Assembly: GCA_964650975.1 (NCBI GenBank) | Contig: CAZYWA010000102.1 | Location: 1 to 18,686 of the forward strand | Direction: 5' to 3' | DNA: 18,686 nt | Source of the DNA: CAZYWA01 sp964650975 [NCBI: uncultured bacterium] | GTDB lineage: Bacteria; JADJOY01 | Shown here: one piece after another, positions 1-7,400 of the stretch | Numbering within the stretch: the first letter of the stretch is position 1 | Layout: each line of letters begins with the position of its first letter | Notes under the pieces: model-generated | What the model saw: the letters and a program-made list of their open reading frames with translations, nothing else | What the model was told of the DNA's origin: nothing | Databases searched by the model: none | Program-made: the position numbers and the translations under genes

Positions 1-1945
1 GCAGAGCGTTCATATAGAGCCTGACTTCGGACGTGACAGGAGCTACGCAGGCTTGACCGATGACATCTCTGCAACGCCAACCATCAGCGGTAACACGATT
101 CACGATTCCGCGATTGGCATCTTCCACCAGGACGCGACGAGCGCGAACTTCTCCGGTCTGCGGAGCGAGAACACCTTCTCGAACATCGGCCAGGCCCAGG
201 TGGAGTCGGTCTGGCCGTTTTCGGTGCGCGTTCTGGATGGCGCGGGGGCGCCGGTGGGTAGCGCGCATGTGGTGGTGCGCGATCGGAATGGCTCGCAGGT
301 CGCGGCGTACACCACGGGCTCGGACGGTTTCCCGAGCGGGTTCCAGCTACAGGATCTGTCGACGTGGGAGCAATCGGTGCCGGCCTTCCTGGATGGCGAT
401 CGGTCGCCGTTCACGATCGAGGCGTCGGGCGAGGTTGCGGCGGCCGGCACTCGGACCCCGGCGACGGGAGCGCTGATGGTCACGCTCGACGGCACCGGTG
501 CGAGCAAGCCCAACCCGGACACGGGTCTTCCGTGGTGTGTGAACACCGACGGTGGCCTCTGTCGCGAGTATCTCGCCGAGCCGACGATCGCTCCGGCGCC
601 GCCACCCAACACGCCGCCCACCGTCGACGTCACGCACCCAGACGCCGGCTCCACGTTCGAGTCCGGGAAGACCGTCGAGCTCGACGCGACCGTGGCGGAC
701 ACGGAGGACACGAGTCTGAGTCAGCTGACCATCCGCTGGGAGTCGAGCCGAGACGGCGTGCTCTTCGAGGGTCCGGCCGGTCCAGCGGGCTCGCGCGCGG
801 TGAGCGGCCCGACGAGCTTGAGCACGGCGTCGCTCTCGGTCGGCTCGCACACGATCACGGCCACGGTGACCGATTCGGCCGGCGCGTCGGCCGCGGATAC
901 CACGACGCTCACGATCGTCGACTCCACCAACCCGGACTGCGCGAGCGCTCCCTCGGTCCGGATCCTGGCGCCGAGCGATCAGGCCACGTTCGACGAGGGG
1001 CAGCCGGTCGAGTTCCGGGTGGCGATCGGCGACGCGTCGCCCCCGCCCGATCCGCTGACGCTCGACGTGGCATCGGACGTCGACGGCACGCTCTTCGCCT
1101 CCACGGACTTGAGCCCGAGCACGCAGACGTTCACGGCGCAGCATCTCTCGGTGGGCACTCATCGAATCGTCGCGGGTGTGGCCGACAGCTGTCCCACGCC
1201 GAATCGCGCGGCGGACTCGATCTTGACTCGCGTGGTCAGCTCGGGGAACCCGTCATGCGGCAGCCCGCCGAGTGTCGACATCACGAGCCCGCCGGACGGC
1301 GCGGTGTTCACGCGCGGCGACTCGATCTCGTTCGTGGCGTCGCTCGCCGATCGCGATCTGCCGCACGATTCACTGGCGTTCACGCTCAGCTCGAGCCTCG
1401 ACGGCCGGCTGGTCACGCGCAGCGATCTCGGTGGCGGCCCGCAGTCCTTCGACACCGCGAGCCTCTCGACCGGCCTCCACACGATCACGGCCGGTGTCTC
1501 CGACTCGTGCACTCCGCCGGGCCAGGCCGCCGATTCGATCCGGGTGCTGGTCAAGGATCCCGAAGCCGACTGCGACGCCGACGGCACTCCGGATTCCGCC
1601 GAGAAGGACACCGACGGCGACGGCACGCCCGACGACTGCGACAACTGCCCCACCAAGGCGAGCTTCTCGCAGGCCGACTCGGACGGCGACGGCGTGGGCG
1701 ACGCGTGCGACGACTGTCCGAGCGTCCCGAATCCCGATCAGCGCGACAGCGACGGTGACGGTGTGGGCGACGCCTGCCCCGGCACGCCACCGCCGCCGCC
1801 CAACGGCTGCCCGGCCACGCGCCACTGCACGCCGCAAGACCTCGACTGCAAGATCGACGGAACCTGCGAATCGAAGCCGCCCTACGGTGGGCCGGTCCCC
1901 GAGCAATGGTCGAGAAGGCAGCCGACGGCTTCCTCTTGCAAGTAG
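1..1945 (+). CDS. Secreted beta-helix / Ig-like repeat / TSP3 repeat protein, 5'-truncated by window edge
   Basis: Partial at the 5' end: the frame is open from base 2, so the TTG at 53 is not a real start. About 647 residues are visible. In order there are: Asn/Gly-rich turns typical of the end of a right-handed parallel beta-helix (around NTIHDSAIGIF); a domain resembling carboxypeptidase-regulatory-like folds (about residues 65-165); three Ig/cadherin-like repeats opening with PPTVDVTHP, APSVRILAP and PPSVDITSP; TSP3 calcium-binding repeats (DSDGDGVGDACDDCPSVPNP type); and a Pro-rich, Cys-containing linker. Such proteins are exported and calcium-stabilised, probably on the cell surface. 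The signal peptide must lie upstream of the window. The frame stops at 1945, but the overlapping frame at 1906-2313 carries what looks like this protein's missing C-terminus, so one base was probably lost, either truly or as a sequence error. Domain classes are seen; substrate or partner is unknown. Confidence 0.8.
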   Translation, partial: QSVHIEPDFGRDRSYAGLTDDISATPTISGNTIHDSAIGIFHQDATSANFSGLRSENTFSNIGQAQVESVWPFSVRVLDGAGAPVGSAHVVVRDRNGSQVAAYTTGSDGFPSGFQLQDLSTWEQSVPAFLDGDRSPFTIEASGEVAAAGTRTPATGALMVTLDGTGASKPNPDTGLPWCVNTDGGLCREYLAEPTIAPAPPPNTPPTVDVTHPDAGSTFESGKTVELDATVADTEDTSLSQLTIRWESSRDGVLFEGPAGPAGSRAVSGPTSLSTASLSVGSHTITATVTDSAGASAADTTTLTIVDSTNPDCASAPSVRILAPSDQATFDEGQPVEFRVAIGDASPPPDPLTLDVASDVDGTLFASTDLSPSTQTFTAQHLSVGTHRIVAGVADSCPTPNRAADSILTRVVSSGNPSCGSPPSVDITSPPDGAVFTRGDSISFVASLADRDLPHDSLAFTLSSSLDGRLVTRSDLGGGPQSFDTASLSTGLHTITAGVSDSCTPPGQAADSIRVLVKDPEADCDADGTPDSAEKDTDGDGTPDDCDNCPTKASFSQADSDGDGVGDACDDCPSVPNPDQRDSDGDGVGDACPGTPPPPPNGCPATRHCTPQDLDCKIDGTCESKPPYGGPVPEQWSRRQPTASSCK

Positions 1946-2313
1946 CGAGTAACGATCCCAACGCCCTCAACACGCTGCTCGCGATCCTTCAGGAGGACAA
2001 TCGCGACGGCGACATCCTGAGCGCGGCCGACCGGAACCGCATCCGCGAGATCGTGAAGGACCTGCTGACGCAGTTCTGGCCATCCGAGGTGAGCCTGGTC
2101 GGCAACCTCCTCGGCTTCGAGAGCGACTCGAGCGGCAGCGGCCTGCTCGGCCCGCCAGCCCACCACAGCGGCGGCGGACTTTCGTGCGACATCGCGCCCG
2201 AGCCGTCGTTTGCCGCGGCAAACAGGGCCGCGTCGCTCGCACCGCTCGCCGTCGTCGTCGCGATCGTCCCGCGGCTCAGGCGCCGATTCCAGCGCGGCCG
2301 GTCAGTTGCCTGA
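1906..2313 (+). CDS. Frameshifted C-terminal part of the preceding protein, with sorting-type tail
   Basis: The frame is open from 1759 to the stop at 2313; the ATG at 1906 gives 135 residues but has no convincing ribosome binding site. It encodes a helical segment with an EF-hand/dockerin-like stretch (DNRDGDILSAADRNRI, about residues 31-46), a Ser/Gly-rich spacer, GGG-LSC with Cys94, a hydrophobic helix (about 108-123) and an Arg-rich end (RLRRRFQRGR). This Cys/hydrophobic/Arg layout resembles C-terminal sorting tags of the MYXO-CTERM or JDVT-CTERM kind. Such tags occur on proteins with N-terminal export signals, and this frame has none. I therefore infer it is the real C-terminus of the TSP3 protein, displaced by a one-base deletion: an extra A in CAATGG near 1905 would give GAG CAA ATG GTC and fuse the two frames. 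The alternative, a small independent gene overlapping by 40 bp, seems less likely. Confidence 0.65.
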   Translation: MVEKAADGFLLQVASNDPNALNTLLAILQEDNRDGDILSAADRNRIREIVKDLLTQFWPSEVSLVGNLLGFESDSSGSGLLGPPAHHSGGGLSCDIAPEPSFAAANRAASLAPLAVVVAIVPRLRRRFQRGRSVA

Positions 2314-2386
2314 CGCAGGGCTTGACGATCGAATGCGCTGTGCACGGCGCCGCTTTGCGGGTGCACGTGGTCCGGCGCCAAGCCAG

Positions 2387-2674
2387 TCAACGCCGCGGCT
2401 TCGGCTCTTCCGTCGAGACGTCTTCGAGGGCTTCGCGTTCGAGCTCTTCCGCGGGGATCAGATCCTTCGCCGCGAGAGCCTGCCGCGCGAGCTCGGCGCT
2501 CTCTTCGGGCACTTCGAGCTTCATGCCACCGGCGCTGTCCGCGTGGGCGCCGAGACCGCCCATGTAGACGTCCGCGATCGCGGCTTCGATGCCGGCGTCG
2601 AGGAGGTGCTGGCGTGCCAGATGCGCTTGAGCCAGGGTCGAGAAGGTCGCGATCGTGATCCAGTCGTTACCCAT
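2387..2674 (-). CDS. DUF2007 family protein (putative signal-transducing protein)
   Basis: A 95-residue soluble protein. The first 70 residues fit DUF2007: WITIATFSTLAQAHLARQHL, then GIEAAIADVYMGG and a closing LEVPEESAELARQAL helix, the ferredoxin-like small domain found in many bacteria with no firm biochemical role. The C-terminal 25 residues are acidic and probably disordered. Start choice: an in-frame ATG at 2680 has GAGG only 2 nt away, whereas the ATG at 2674 has GAGG (2683-2686) at 8 nt, so 2674 is preferred. That GAGG overlaps the zwf stop codon (TGAGG), so translation is probably coupled to zwf and the two form an operon. A second DUF2007 gene lies at 7401-7820. The family call is confident; the function is unknown. 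Confidence 0.8.
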   Translation of the reverse strand: MGNDWITIATFSTLAQAHLARQHLLDAGIEAAIADVYMGGLGAHADSAGGMKLEVPEESAELARQALAAKDLIPAEELEREALEDVSTEEPKPRR

Positions 2675-2684
2675 GGTCATTTCC

Positions 2685-4109
2685 TCAGGTGTTCGTCTCG
2701 CCGGACGTGGGGTTGTGCCAGCGGCTGTGTGGCGCGATGAGCGCGTCGGCTTGTTTGGGTCCCCAGGTGCCGCGTTCGTAGCGGAGCGCCCGGGGATGGT
2801 TCTCGAGAACGGGATCGACCACGGCCCAGGCCGCTTCGACGGCGTCTTCGCGGGTGAAGAGCGCTCCGTCGCCGCTCATGGCGTCGCTCAGCAATCGCTC
2901 GTAAGGCGTCTCGGCTCCGAGAAGCTCTTCAACGAGGTAGAGCTCCCGCTGATCGCCCACGAACTCCTTGCCGGGGCGCTTGACGCGCGCGGCCAGCGCG
3001 ACCGCGGCGTTGGGTGAGAGCCGGAAGCGCAGGTAGTTCGTCGCGTAGTTCGTGCGGCCGGCCGGCGACACCGAATCCGCGAACAGCTGCGCGGGCGGCG
3101 CCTTCAGCTCGACCAGCACCTCGGCGGCCGTCTCTGGGAGGCATTTTCCGGAGCGCAGGTACCAGGGCACGCCGTCCCACCGCCACGAGTCGATGAAGAG
3201 CCGCACGGCACAGAAGGTCTCGACGTCGGAATTCCGCGCCACCTGCGGCTCGTTTCGGTACCCGGCGTACTGGCCGCGCACCAGGTCCTGCGCCGTGAGC
3301 GGTCGCATCGCCTCGAACACCTTGGCCTTCTCGACGTGAAACGATCCGTAGCCGCGGTAGACCGGCGGCTCCATCGCCAGCAGCGCGACCACCTGAAAGA
3401 GATGGTTTTGCACCACGTCCCGCAGGCAGCCCGCCGTTTCGTAAAATGCGCCGCGGCCTTTCACGCCGAAGTCCTCGGCCAGGGTGATCTGCACGCTGGA
3501 GACGTAATTCCGGTTCCAGATTGGCTCGAGGAACGAGTTGGCGAAGCGGAAGTAGAGGATGTTCATGATCGCTTCCTTCCCGAGGAAGTGATCGATGCGG
3601 AAGATCGAATCCTCCGGGAACACCGCGCGCGCGACGGCGTTGAGCCGGCGAGCGGACGCGAGATCGCGTCCGAACGGCTTTTCGACGATGACGCGGGCGT
3701 GCTCCGCCAGACCGGCGGCCCCGAGCCCTTCGATGACCGTCGCGAAGAGCGCGGGCGGGATGGCGAGGTAGTGCGCCGGTCGTCGCGCCTTACCCAGCGC
3801 GCGCTTCAGGGCCGCGAAGGTCTCGGCGTTGCCGTAATCCCCGGGCACGTACCGGAGGAGGGAGAAGAGCCGGCGAAGCGTGCTCGGCTTCACGGCGGTG
3901 CCGGACCGCTCGAGGCCGTCGGTCACCCGCTTCTGTAGCCGCTCCAGGCTCCATGGCGGGGCCGCCACTCCGACGATGGGGACGTCGAGGGATCCCCGGC
4001 TCACCATCGCGTAGAGCGCGGGGAAGATCATCTTGTGGGCGAGATCGCCCGTCACACCGAAGACCACCAGCGCATCGGACGGCACTAGCCGGTTCGTCGT
4101 CTTGGCCAT
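2685..4109 (-). CDS. zwf: Glucose-6-phosphate 1-dehydrogenase
   Basis: Cytosolic enzyme that oxidises glucose-6-phosphate to 6-phosphogluconolactone with NADP+ or NAD+, the entry step of the oxidative pentose phosphate and Entner-Doudoroff routes. With the ATG at 4109 it has 474 residues, normal for the family. The Rossmann nucleotide-binding motif is [12 protein letters not shown] (residues 15-26). VEKPFG is at 142-147. The substrate site RIDHFLGKE is at 171-179 (Asp173, His174). VVQNHLFQ carries the expected catalytic-base histidine at 236. [10 protein letters not shown] lies in the C-terminal domain. An in-frame GTG at 4121 is possible, but GGAG (4116-4119) sits 6 nt before the ATG at 4109, which decides the start. 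The last codons overlap the ribosome binding site of the downstream DUF2007 gene. No gnd, pgl or opcA is adjacent. The glycine motif (GVTGDLAHK) departs slightly from the usual GASGDLA(K/R)RK. Confidence 0.96.
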   Translation of the reverse strand: MAKTTNRLVPSDALVVFGVTGDLAHKMIFPALYAMVSRGSLDVPIVGVAAPPWSLERLQKRVTDGLERSGTAVKPSTLRRLFSLLRYVPGDYGNAETFAALKRALGKARRPAHYLAIPPALFATVIEGLGAAGLAEHARVIVEKPFGRDLASARRLNAVARAVFPEDSIFRIDHFLGKEAIMNILYFRFANSFLEPIWNRNYVSSVQITLAEDFGVKGRGAFYETAGCLRDVVQNHLFQVVALLAMEPPVYRGYGSFHVEKAKVFEAMRPLTAQDLVRGQYAGYRNEPQVARNSDVETFCAVRLFIDSWRWDGVPWYLRSGKCLPETAAEVLVELKAPPAQLFADSVSPAGRTNYATNYLRFRLSPNAAVALAARVKRPGKEFVGDQRELYLVEELLGAETPYERLLSDAMSGDGALFTREDAVEAAWAVVDPVLENHPRALRYERGTWGPKQADALIAPHSRWHNPTSGETNT

Positions 4110-4244
4110 CACGATCTCCACAGGAAGCAGTCGCTCGAGCCGAGCGCGCCATGAGGAAGAACCTAACCGAGCGTCCCGGTAGGGGGACGCCGGCTTCCCT
4201 TTCGATCGCCGCGGACGCGACGGCTCGCGTCTCTACGGACGTGG

Positions 4245-4397
4245 TCAGCGGCTGCGCGCGGAGGCGGCCGCGGGCATCGTGCCGTCGCCGGCCATCTTGA
4301 GCAGGTAGGCGTCGAGGCCGCCGTCTTCCGGGGCGACCGAGCCCGCCGCCAGGAAGCCGCGTCGAGCGTCGGCACCAGCGACTTGATCTGCGGTTCA
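4245..4397 (-). pseudogene. Decayed C-terminal fragment of a 'GG-LDAYLLK' repeat protein
   Basis: On the minus strand one frame reads FLAAGSVAPEDGGLDAYLLK then MAGDGTM, and stops at 4245. This matches the closing unit of secreted repeat proteins built on the pattern DGGF-x-VAGST...GG-DAYLLKLD-DG (beta-propeller-like). Just upstream an adjacent frame reads QIKSLVPTLD, the normal preceding strand of that unit, so a frameshift near 4355-4365 separates them. The correct frame meets a stop just upstream, and homology ends near 4397, where the antisense FN3 fragment begins. It has no start, no signal peptide and less than one full repeat. I read it as the tail of a deleted gene. The assignment rests on pattern recognition alone. 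Confidence 0.5.
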
Positions 4398-4966
4398 CCC
4401 CCGCCACGAGCCCGACGGTGCCGGCGGCGCCGCGGCTCCTGACCGGCACGCCCGGCAACGCGCAGGCGTCGCTCTCGTGGCTCGCGGTCGTGGGCGCCGC
4501 TTCGTACAGCGTGAAGCGCGCCACCACCAACGTCGGGCCGTTCGTGACGATCGCATCGGCGCTGACTTCGCCGTCCTACGTCGATCGCCAGGTGACGAAC
4601 GCGACCACGTACTACTACGTCGTGTCGGCCGTGAACTCGGCTGGTGAAAGCCCGAATTCGGCTGGGTTCGCGGTGACGCCGCAGGCGCCGCTCACGCCAC
4701 CCACCGCGCTGACCGCGGCCGCGACCTCGGGACGCGTCAACCTCACGTGGAAGAATCCGGCCGGTGTCTTCGTGGTGCAGAACTACGTCTACCGCGCCAC
4801 GCACACGACCGGACCGTTCACGATGATCGCCGTGCTCCAGCCCACCACGCACTACACCGACACCACCGTCCGGCGGGGCACGACCTACACCTACGCCGTC
4901 ACCGCGGTGAGCAGCGTGGGTCAGGAAAGCCGCTTCTCGAACGCAGCAACGGTGACCGCGCGCTGA
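4301..4966 (+). pseudogene. Fibronectin type III double-domain fragment, N-terminally truncated
   Basis: The frame is open from 4301 to 4966. FN3 homology starts near 4397 (TPATSPTVPAAPRLLTGTPG), and the first usable codon is GTG at 4418 (182 residues). Two FN3 domains follow: the first with SLSWLAVVGAASYSVKR and TTYYYVVSAVNSAGES, the second with NLTWKNPAGVFVVQNYVYR and TTYTYAVTAVSSVGQES. Paired FN3 modules like these usually form the C-terminal end of secreted polysaccharide-degrading or surface proteins. Here there is no signal peptide, no catalytic domain and no clear ribosome binding site, and the first domain is abutted directly by a decayed fragment on the other strand. The simplest reading is the surviving 3' end of a larger gene. 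A small intracellular FN3 protein translated from GTG cannot be excluded. Confidence 0.6.
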
Positions 4967-4994
4967 ATTCGTCGCGCTGTTTCGGAGGGCGGCT

Positions 4995-5104
4995 GTCCCT
5001 CGCTGCCGCAGGGCCGCATCACGATCGAGCGCTGCGGACGCGAGGGACCGCGTCCCTCCGGCAAATCGAGCGAAATGCGGCCGTTCGTTCGCTCACCGAG
5101 GGAC
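4995..5104. repeat. Cluster of alternating GTCCCTC / GAGGGAC dyads
   Basis: Four copies alternate in orientation: GTCCCTCGC at 4995-5003, GCGAGGGAC at 5040-5048, GTCCCTC at 5052-5058 and GAGGGAC at 5098-5104. Copies 1 and 2 pair perfectly over 9 bp and continue inward with CCGCA/TGCGG. Copies 2 and 3 form a 7-bp stem with a CGC loop (5042-5058). Copies 3 and 4 can also pair. The structures are mutually exclusive. The cluster lies between convergent sequences (FN3 fragment on plus, AlkD-like gene on minus) and so could act as a two-way terminator or a REP/BIME-type element; there is no U-tract. Confidence 0.6.
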
Positions 5105-5152
5105 CGGCGGGCCTCCACCGGGATCGCGATCGTTCGGATCGTGCGACGGGCG

Positions 5153-5962
5153 TCAACGCTTTTTCGCGGCCGGCTTGCGCTTCGCCGACGCGACGGCGGG
5201 CCGCCTCGGGGCCGGTGCCTTCGGCTTGGGTGTCGCGGCTTTCTTGGCGGCCGCGGCGGGAGCGGCCTTGGTGCTGCTCTTCCCTGCCTTGCGATCCCAT
5301 ACCTTGCGGATGTGCTCGGTTGCGTCTGGCGTCTCGTGATCGGAGTCACCGTGATCGACGGTCACTTTGCCCATGCGGCGCGCGGCGGTGAGCGCCAGCT
5401 CGCGCAGGCGCGGGTTGCGGGTGCCGATCGAGATGAGCGCGGTGTTCATCGCGTGGCGTGTGAAGTTGGGCGCGGCGTGGATGGTCGACTCGATGCGCTC
5501 GATCTCGCGGGTCAGCTGCGCGTCGGAGAGGACCGGATCGCGGAGCGAGAGCTCGGCCAGGATCATCCAGCCCGCGCGGCCCAGCCATTCGTCCTTGGAG
5601 CGGGTCCAGGCGGCCACTCGGTCGCGGGCGTGGCGGCTCTTGGCCGCGAGCTTGGTGGCGAACGCGTCGGCCAGCGGGTAGTAGCGAATGGCTGAGGCCC
5701 AGCGGTCGAGGTCGGCGGGGCTGATGCGCTGCGGATCCGCCACCAGCACGGCCAGCATGCGCGCATCGACGTTGCCGGTACGCCAGAGCTCGAGAGCCAG
5801 CTCGTGGCTCACCCCGAGCTGCTTGCGGAGCTTTTCGAGATCGGAACTGCCCACGCCGAAGAGCGGTTCACCGGCCCCACGCTTCCGAAACACCACGCGG
5901 TTGGGCTCGTTGCCCATCGACCCGAGTGTTTTCATGACCTGAGCGACGTTGGGCTTCGGCAT
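5153..5962 (-). CDS. AlkD-like DNA alkylation repair protein with basic H1-like tail
   Basis: A 269-residue protein of the HEAT-repeat DNA alkylation repair family, relatives of the glycosylase AlkD that removes alkylated purines without base flipping. Seen in the sequence: FGVGSSDLEKLRKQLGVSHE (about residues 35-54), LALELWRTGNVDARMLAVLVADP, the DEWLGRAGWMILAEL segment (about 124-138), and the late block NFTRHAMNTALISIG...RNPRLRELAL...GKVTVDHGD followed by TPDATEHI. The last roughly 45 residues are almost only Ala, Lys, Pro and Arg (for example KKAATPKPKAPAPRR, ending KRKPAAKKR), like a histone H1 or HU-type tail, and probably add nonspecific DNA affinity. Start ATG 5962 has GGGAG 6 nt upstream. 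Its active residues may differ from true AlkD, so glycosylase activity is inferred from family only. It appears transcribed alone. Confidence 0.85.
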   Translation of the reverse strand: MPKPNVAQVMKTLGSMGNEPNRVVFRKRGAGEPLFGVGSSDLEKLRKQLGVSHELALELWRTGNVDARMLAVLVADPQRISPADLDRWASAIRYYPLADAFATKLAAKSRHARDRVAAWTRSKDEWLGRAGWMILAELSLRDPVLSDAQLTREIERIESTIHAAPNFTRHAMNTALISIGTRNPRLRELALTAARRMGKVTVDHGDSDHETPDATEHIRKVWDRKAGKSSTKAAPAAAAKKAATPKPKAPAPRRPAVASAKRKPAAKKR

Positions 5963-6015
5963 CCGGGTCTCCCGTGGAGGGGTTGCATCGGACCGGGGCG
6001 AGGCGCCGCGATCGT

Positions 6016-6035
6016 CGCGAGGGACTGCCCTCGCG
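6016..6035. repeat. Perfect 8-bp hairpin in the AlkD-like gene leader, related to the 4995-5104 dyads
   Basis: CGCGAGGG-ACTG-CCCTCGCG is a perfect 8-bp stem with a 4-nt loop. It contains the same 9-mer (GCGAGGGAC at 6017-6025) seen twice about 1 kb away. It sits in the 178 bp between the stop of the hydrolase gene and the start of the AlkD-like gene, both on the minus strand. It may end the hydrolase transcript or shape the leader of the repair gene. No U-tract follows it. Confidence 0.6.
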
Positions 6036-6140
6036 CGTGGCGCCCGTGCGGGGGAAACCTGCCCCCCGGGGTCCGATCCTTGAATTGTAGCGCGAAACCC
6101 TGGTTTTGCCGCGTCCCCCCGGCAGAGGGCGGTGGGAGCT

Positions 6141-7301
6141 CTACTCGAGCTGCTCGCGGTAGAGGTCGATGTCGGGCTGGAAGACGGCCTGGATCTTGGC
6201 GATCTCGGTGGCTCCGGAAGGCGAGCAATGCAGCCCTTCCTCGAGCGCGGCGGCGGTGGCGTAGTTCATGATGTCGACGCCGCGGCTCCACGCGAGGAAC
6301 GGATCTCCCGAGTCGCGCGGGTCGTCGCAGCCGCGGAAGAGCGCACCCGCGAAGAGCCCGACGACTCCGCCCACGCCGTCCTGCTGGATGATGTCGAGCA
6401 GGTTGCGGGTCGGATCGCGCGGGTCGCGAAGCCCGCACAGACTCGAGCCAACCAGGTGGTCCGACTTGGCGATGAGCACGCTGCGCTTCCGCGGCACGGC
6501 GCCGTTCCACTGGCTCTGCTCGGAGGGATGGCCGTCGCCGAAGTCCTCCGACCCGCGCATGAAGAGCACCGAGGGCGGCGCGGGGTCGGGAGCATTGGGA
6601 CCGCCGGCGATCGGGATCACCACCTTGGCGATGTCGCCGAGCGTGCTCGCGGCGGCGCCGCCGGCGCTGTGTCCGGTGGCACCTTGCAACGAGGTGTCGA
6701 CGTGACCGGCGAGGAATGCGATGTCGCCGGTGGGATTCTGGAACTCGGCGAATACGCGGCGCGCGTCGCCCGGCTCGTCGGGCGGCTGATTCGAAAAGGT
6801 CACCAGATCCTTGAACTCGATGCCGGGATGATCCGAGGCCACCACCACGAAGCCGCGGCTCGCCCAGTGGGTGACGTTCTCCAGGTTCTGGGTTCGGAAT
6901 CCGGCGGTGCCGTGGATGAAGTCGACCACCGGATACGGTCCGGAGGCGCCGTCGAGCGGCAGGTCGCGGTAGCAATCGCAGATCTGCAGCGGATTCTCGG
7001 CGTCGCTCACCTTCGAGCGGTCTTTCTCGGGGATGTGCTCGCGGATGTCGTAGGTCACCGGGTCGTGGCCGTTCTGGCTGCCGGGTACCGCCGGATACCA
7101 GACCTCGGTGCGGATGCCGCCGAGTGTGGTGGTGAGCGCGCCCACCGGCCACGGGCCGGGCGCGCCGGGGTCCTTGGGCCGCGCGCGCAGCACTTGACCG
7201 GAGCAGCTCTCGACGATGTTGGGGGCGCCGGTATCGGCGCACCCGGCCAGGCCCGCGAGCGTCGCGAACACCAGCGTGGAAGCGAGCGGGAAACGTGGCA
7301 T
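6141..7301 (-). CDS. Alpha/beta-hydrolase (esterase-like) lipoprotein
   Basis: A 386-residue exported lipoprotein. The N-terminus is a short basic start, a hydrophobic stretch and lipobox LAGC with Cys21. The fold is an alpha/beta-hydrolase close to PAF-acetylhydrolase-like and cutinase-like families: oxyanion loop HGTAG (130-134), SDHPG after a strand at about 156-160, nucleophile elbow GHSAGG with Ser212, and candidate acid and base in MRGSEDFGD (Asp253) and AKSDHLVG (His282). It contains several Cys residues (C33, C108, C110, C289, C325, C359) that could form disulphides outside the cytoplasm. The predicted reaction is hydrolysis of an ester or thioester, substrate unknown. Start ATG 7301 has GGAG 6 nt upstream. 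It is divergent from the DUF2007/zinc-ribbon gene with 99 bp between starts, which must hold both promoters. Confidence 0.85.
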   Translation of the reverse strand: MPRFPLASTLVFATLAGLAGCADTGAPNIVESCSGQVLRARPKDPGAPGPWPVGALTTTLGGIRTEVWYPAVPGSQNGHDPVTYDIREHIPEKDRSKVSDAENPLQICDCYRDLPLDGASGPYPVVDFIHGTAGFRTQNLENVTHWASRGFVVVASDHPGIEFKDLVTFSNQPPDEPGDARRVFAEFQNPTGDIAFLAGHVDTSLQGATGHSAGGAAASTLGDIAKVVIPIAGGPNAPDPAPPSVLFMRGSEDFGDGHPSEQSQWNGAVPRKRSVLIAKSDHLVGSSLCGLRDPRDPTRNLLDIIQQDGVGGVVGLFAGALFRGCDDPRDSGDPFLAWSRGVDIMNYATAAALEEGLHCSPSGATEIAKIQAVFQPDIDLYREQLE

Positions 7302-7400
7302 GAGCGCTCCGGGAAGTCGTCGCGGCCCGGCTTCCGGGCGCGTCGAGCGGCCACACTCTACAAGGCGAGGCGGGATGCGGCTCGCGGATACACTCCGCGA

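Noticed and set aside
4110-4121. GTG start for zwf four codons upstream
   Set aside because: The GGAG ribosome binding site lies inside these codons, 6 nt before the ATG at 4109.
6084-6112. TACAAT on the minus strand as a -10 box for the AlkD-like gene
   Set aside because: The -10 is good, but the sequence 17 nt upstream (GCGGCA) is a poor -35, so I did not list it as a promoter.
6132-7400. Upstream extension of the DUF2007/zinc-ribbon frame
   Set aside because: It is antisense to the hydrolase lipoprotein; homology begins exactly at the ATG at 7401.
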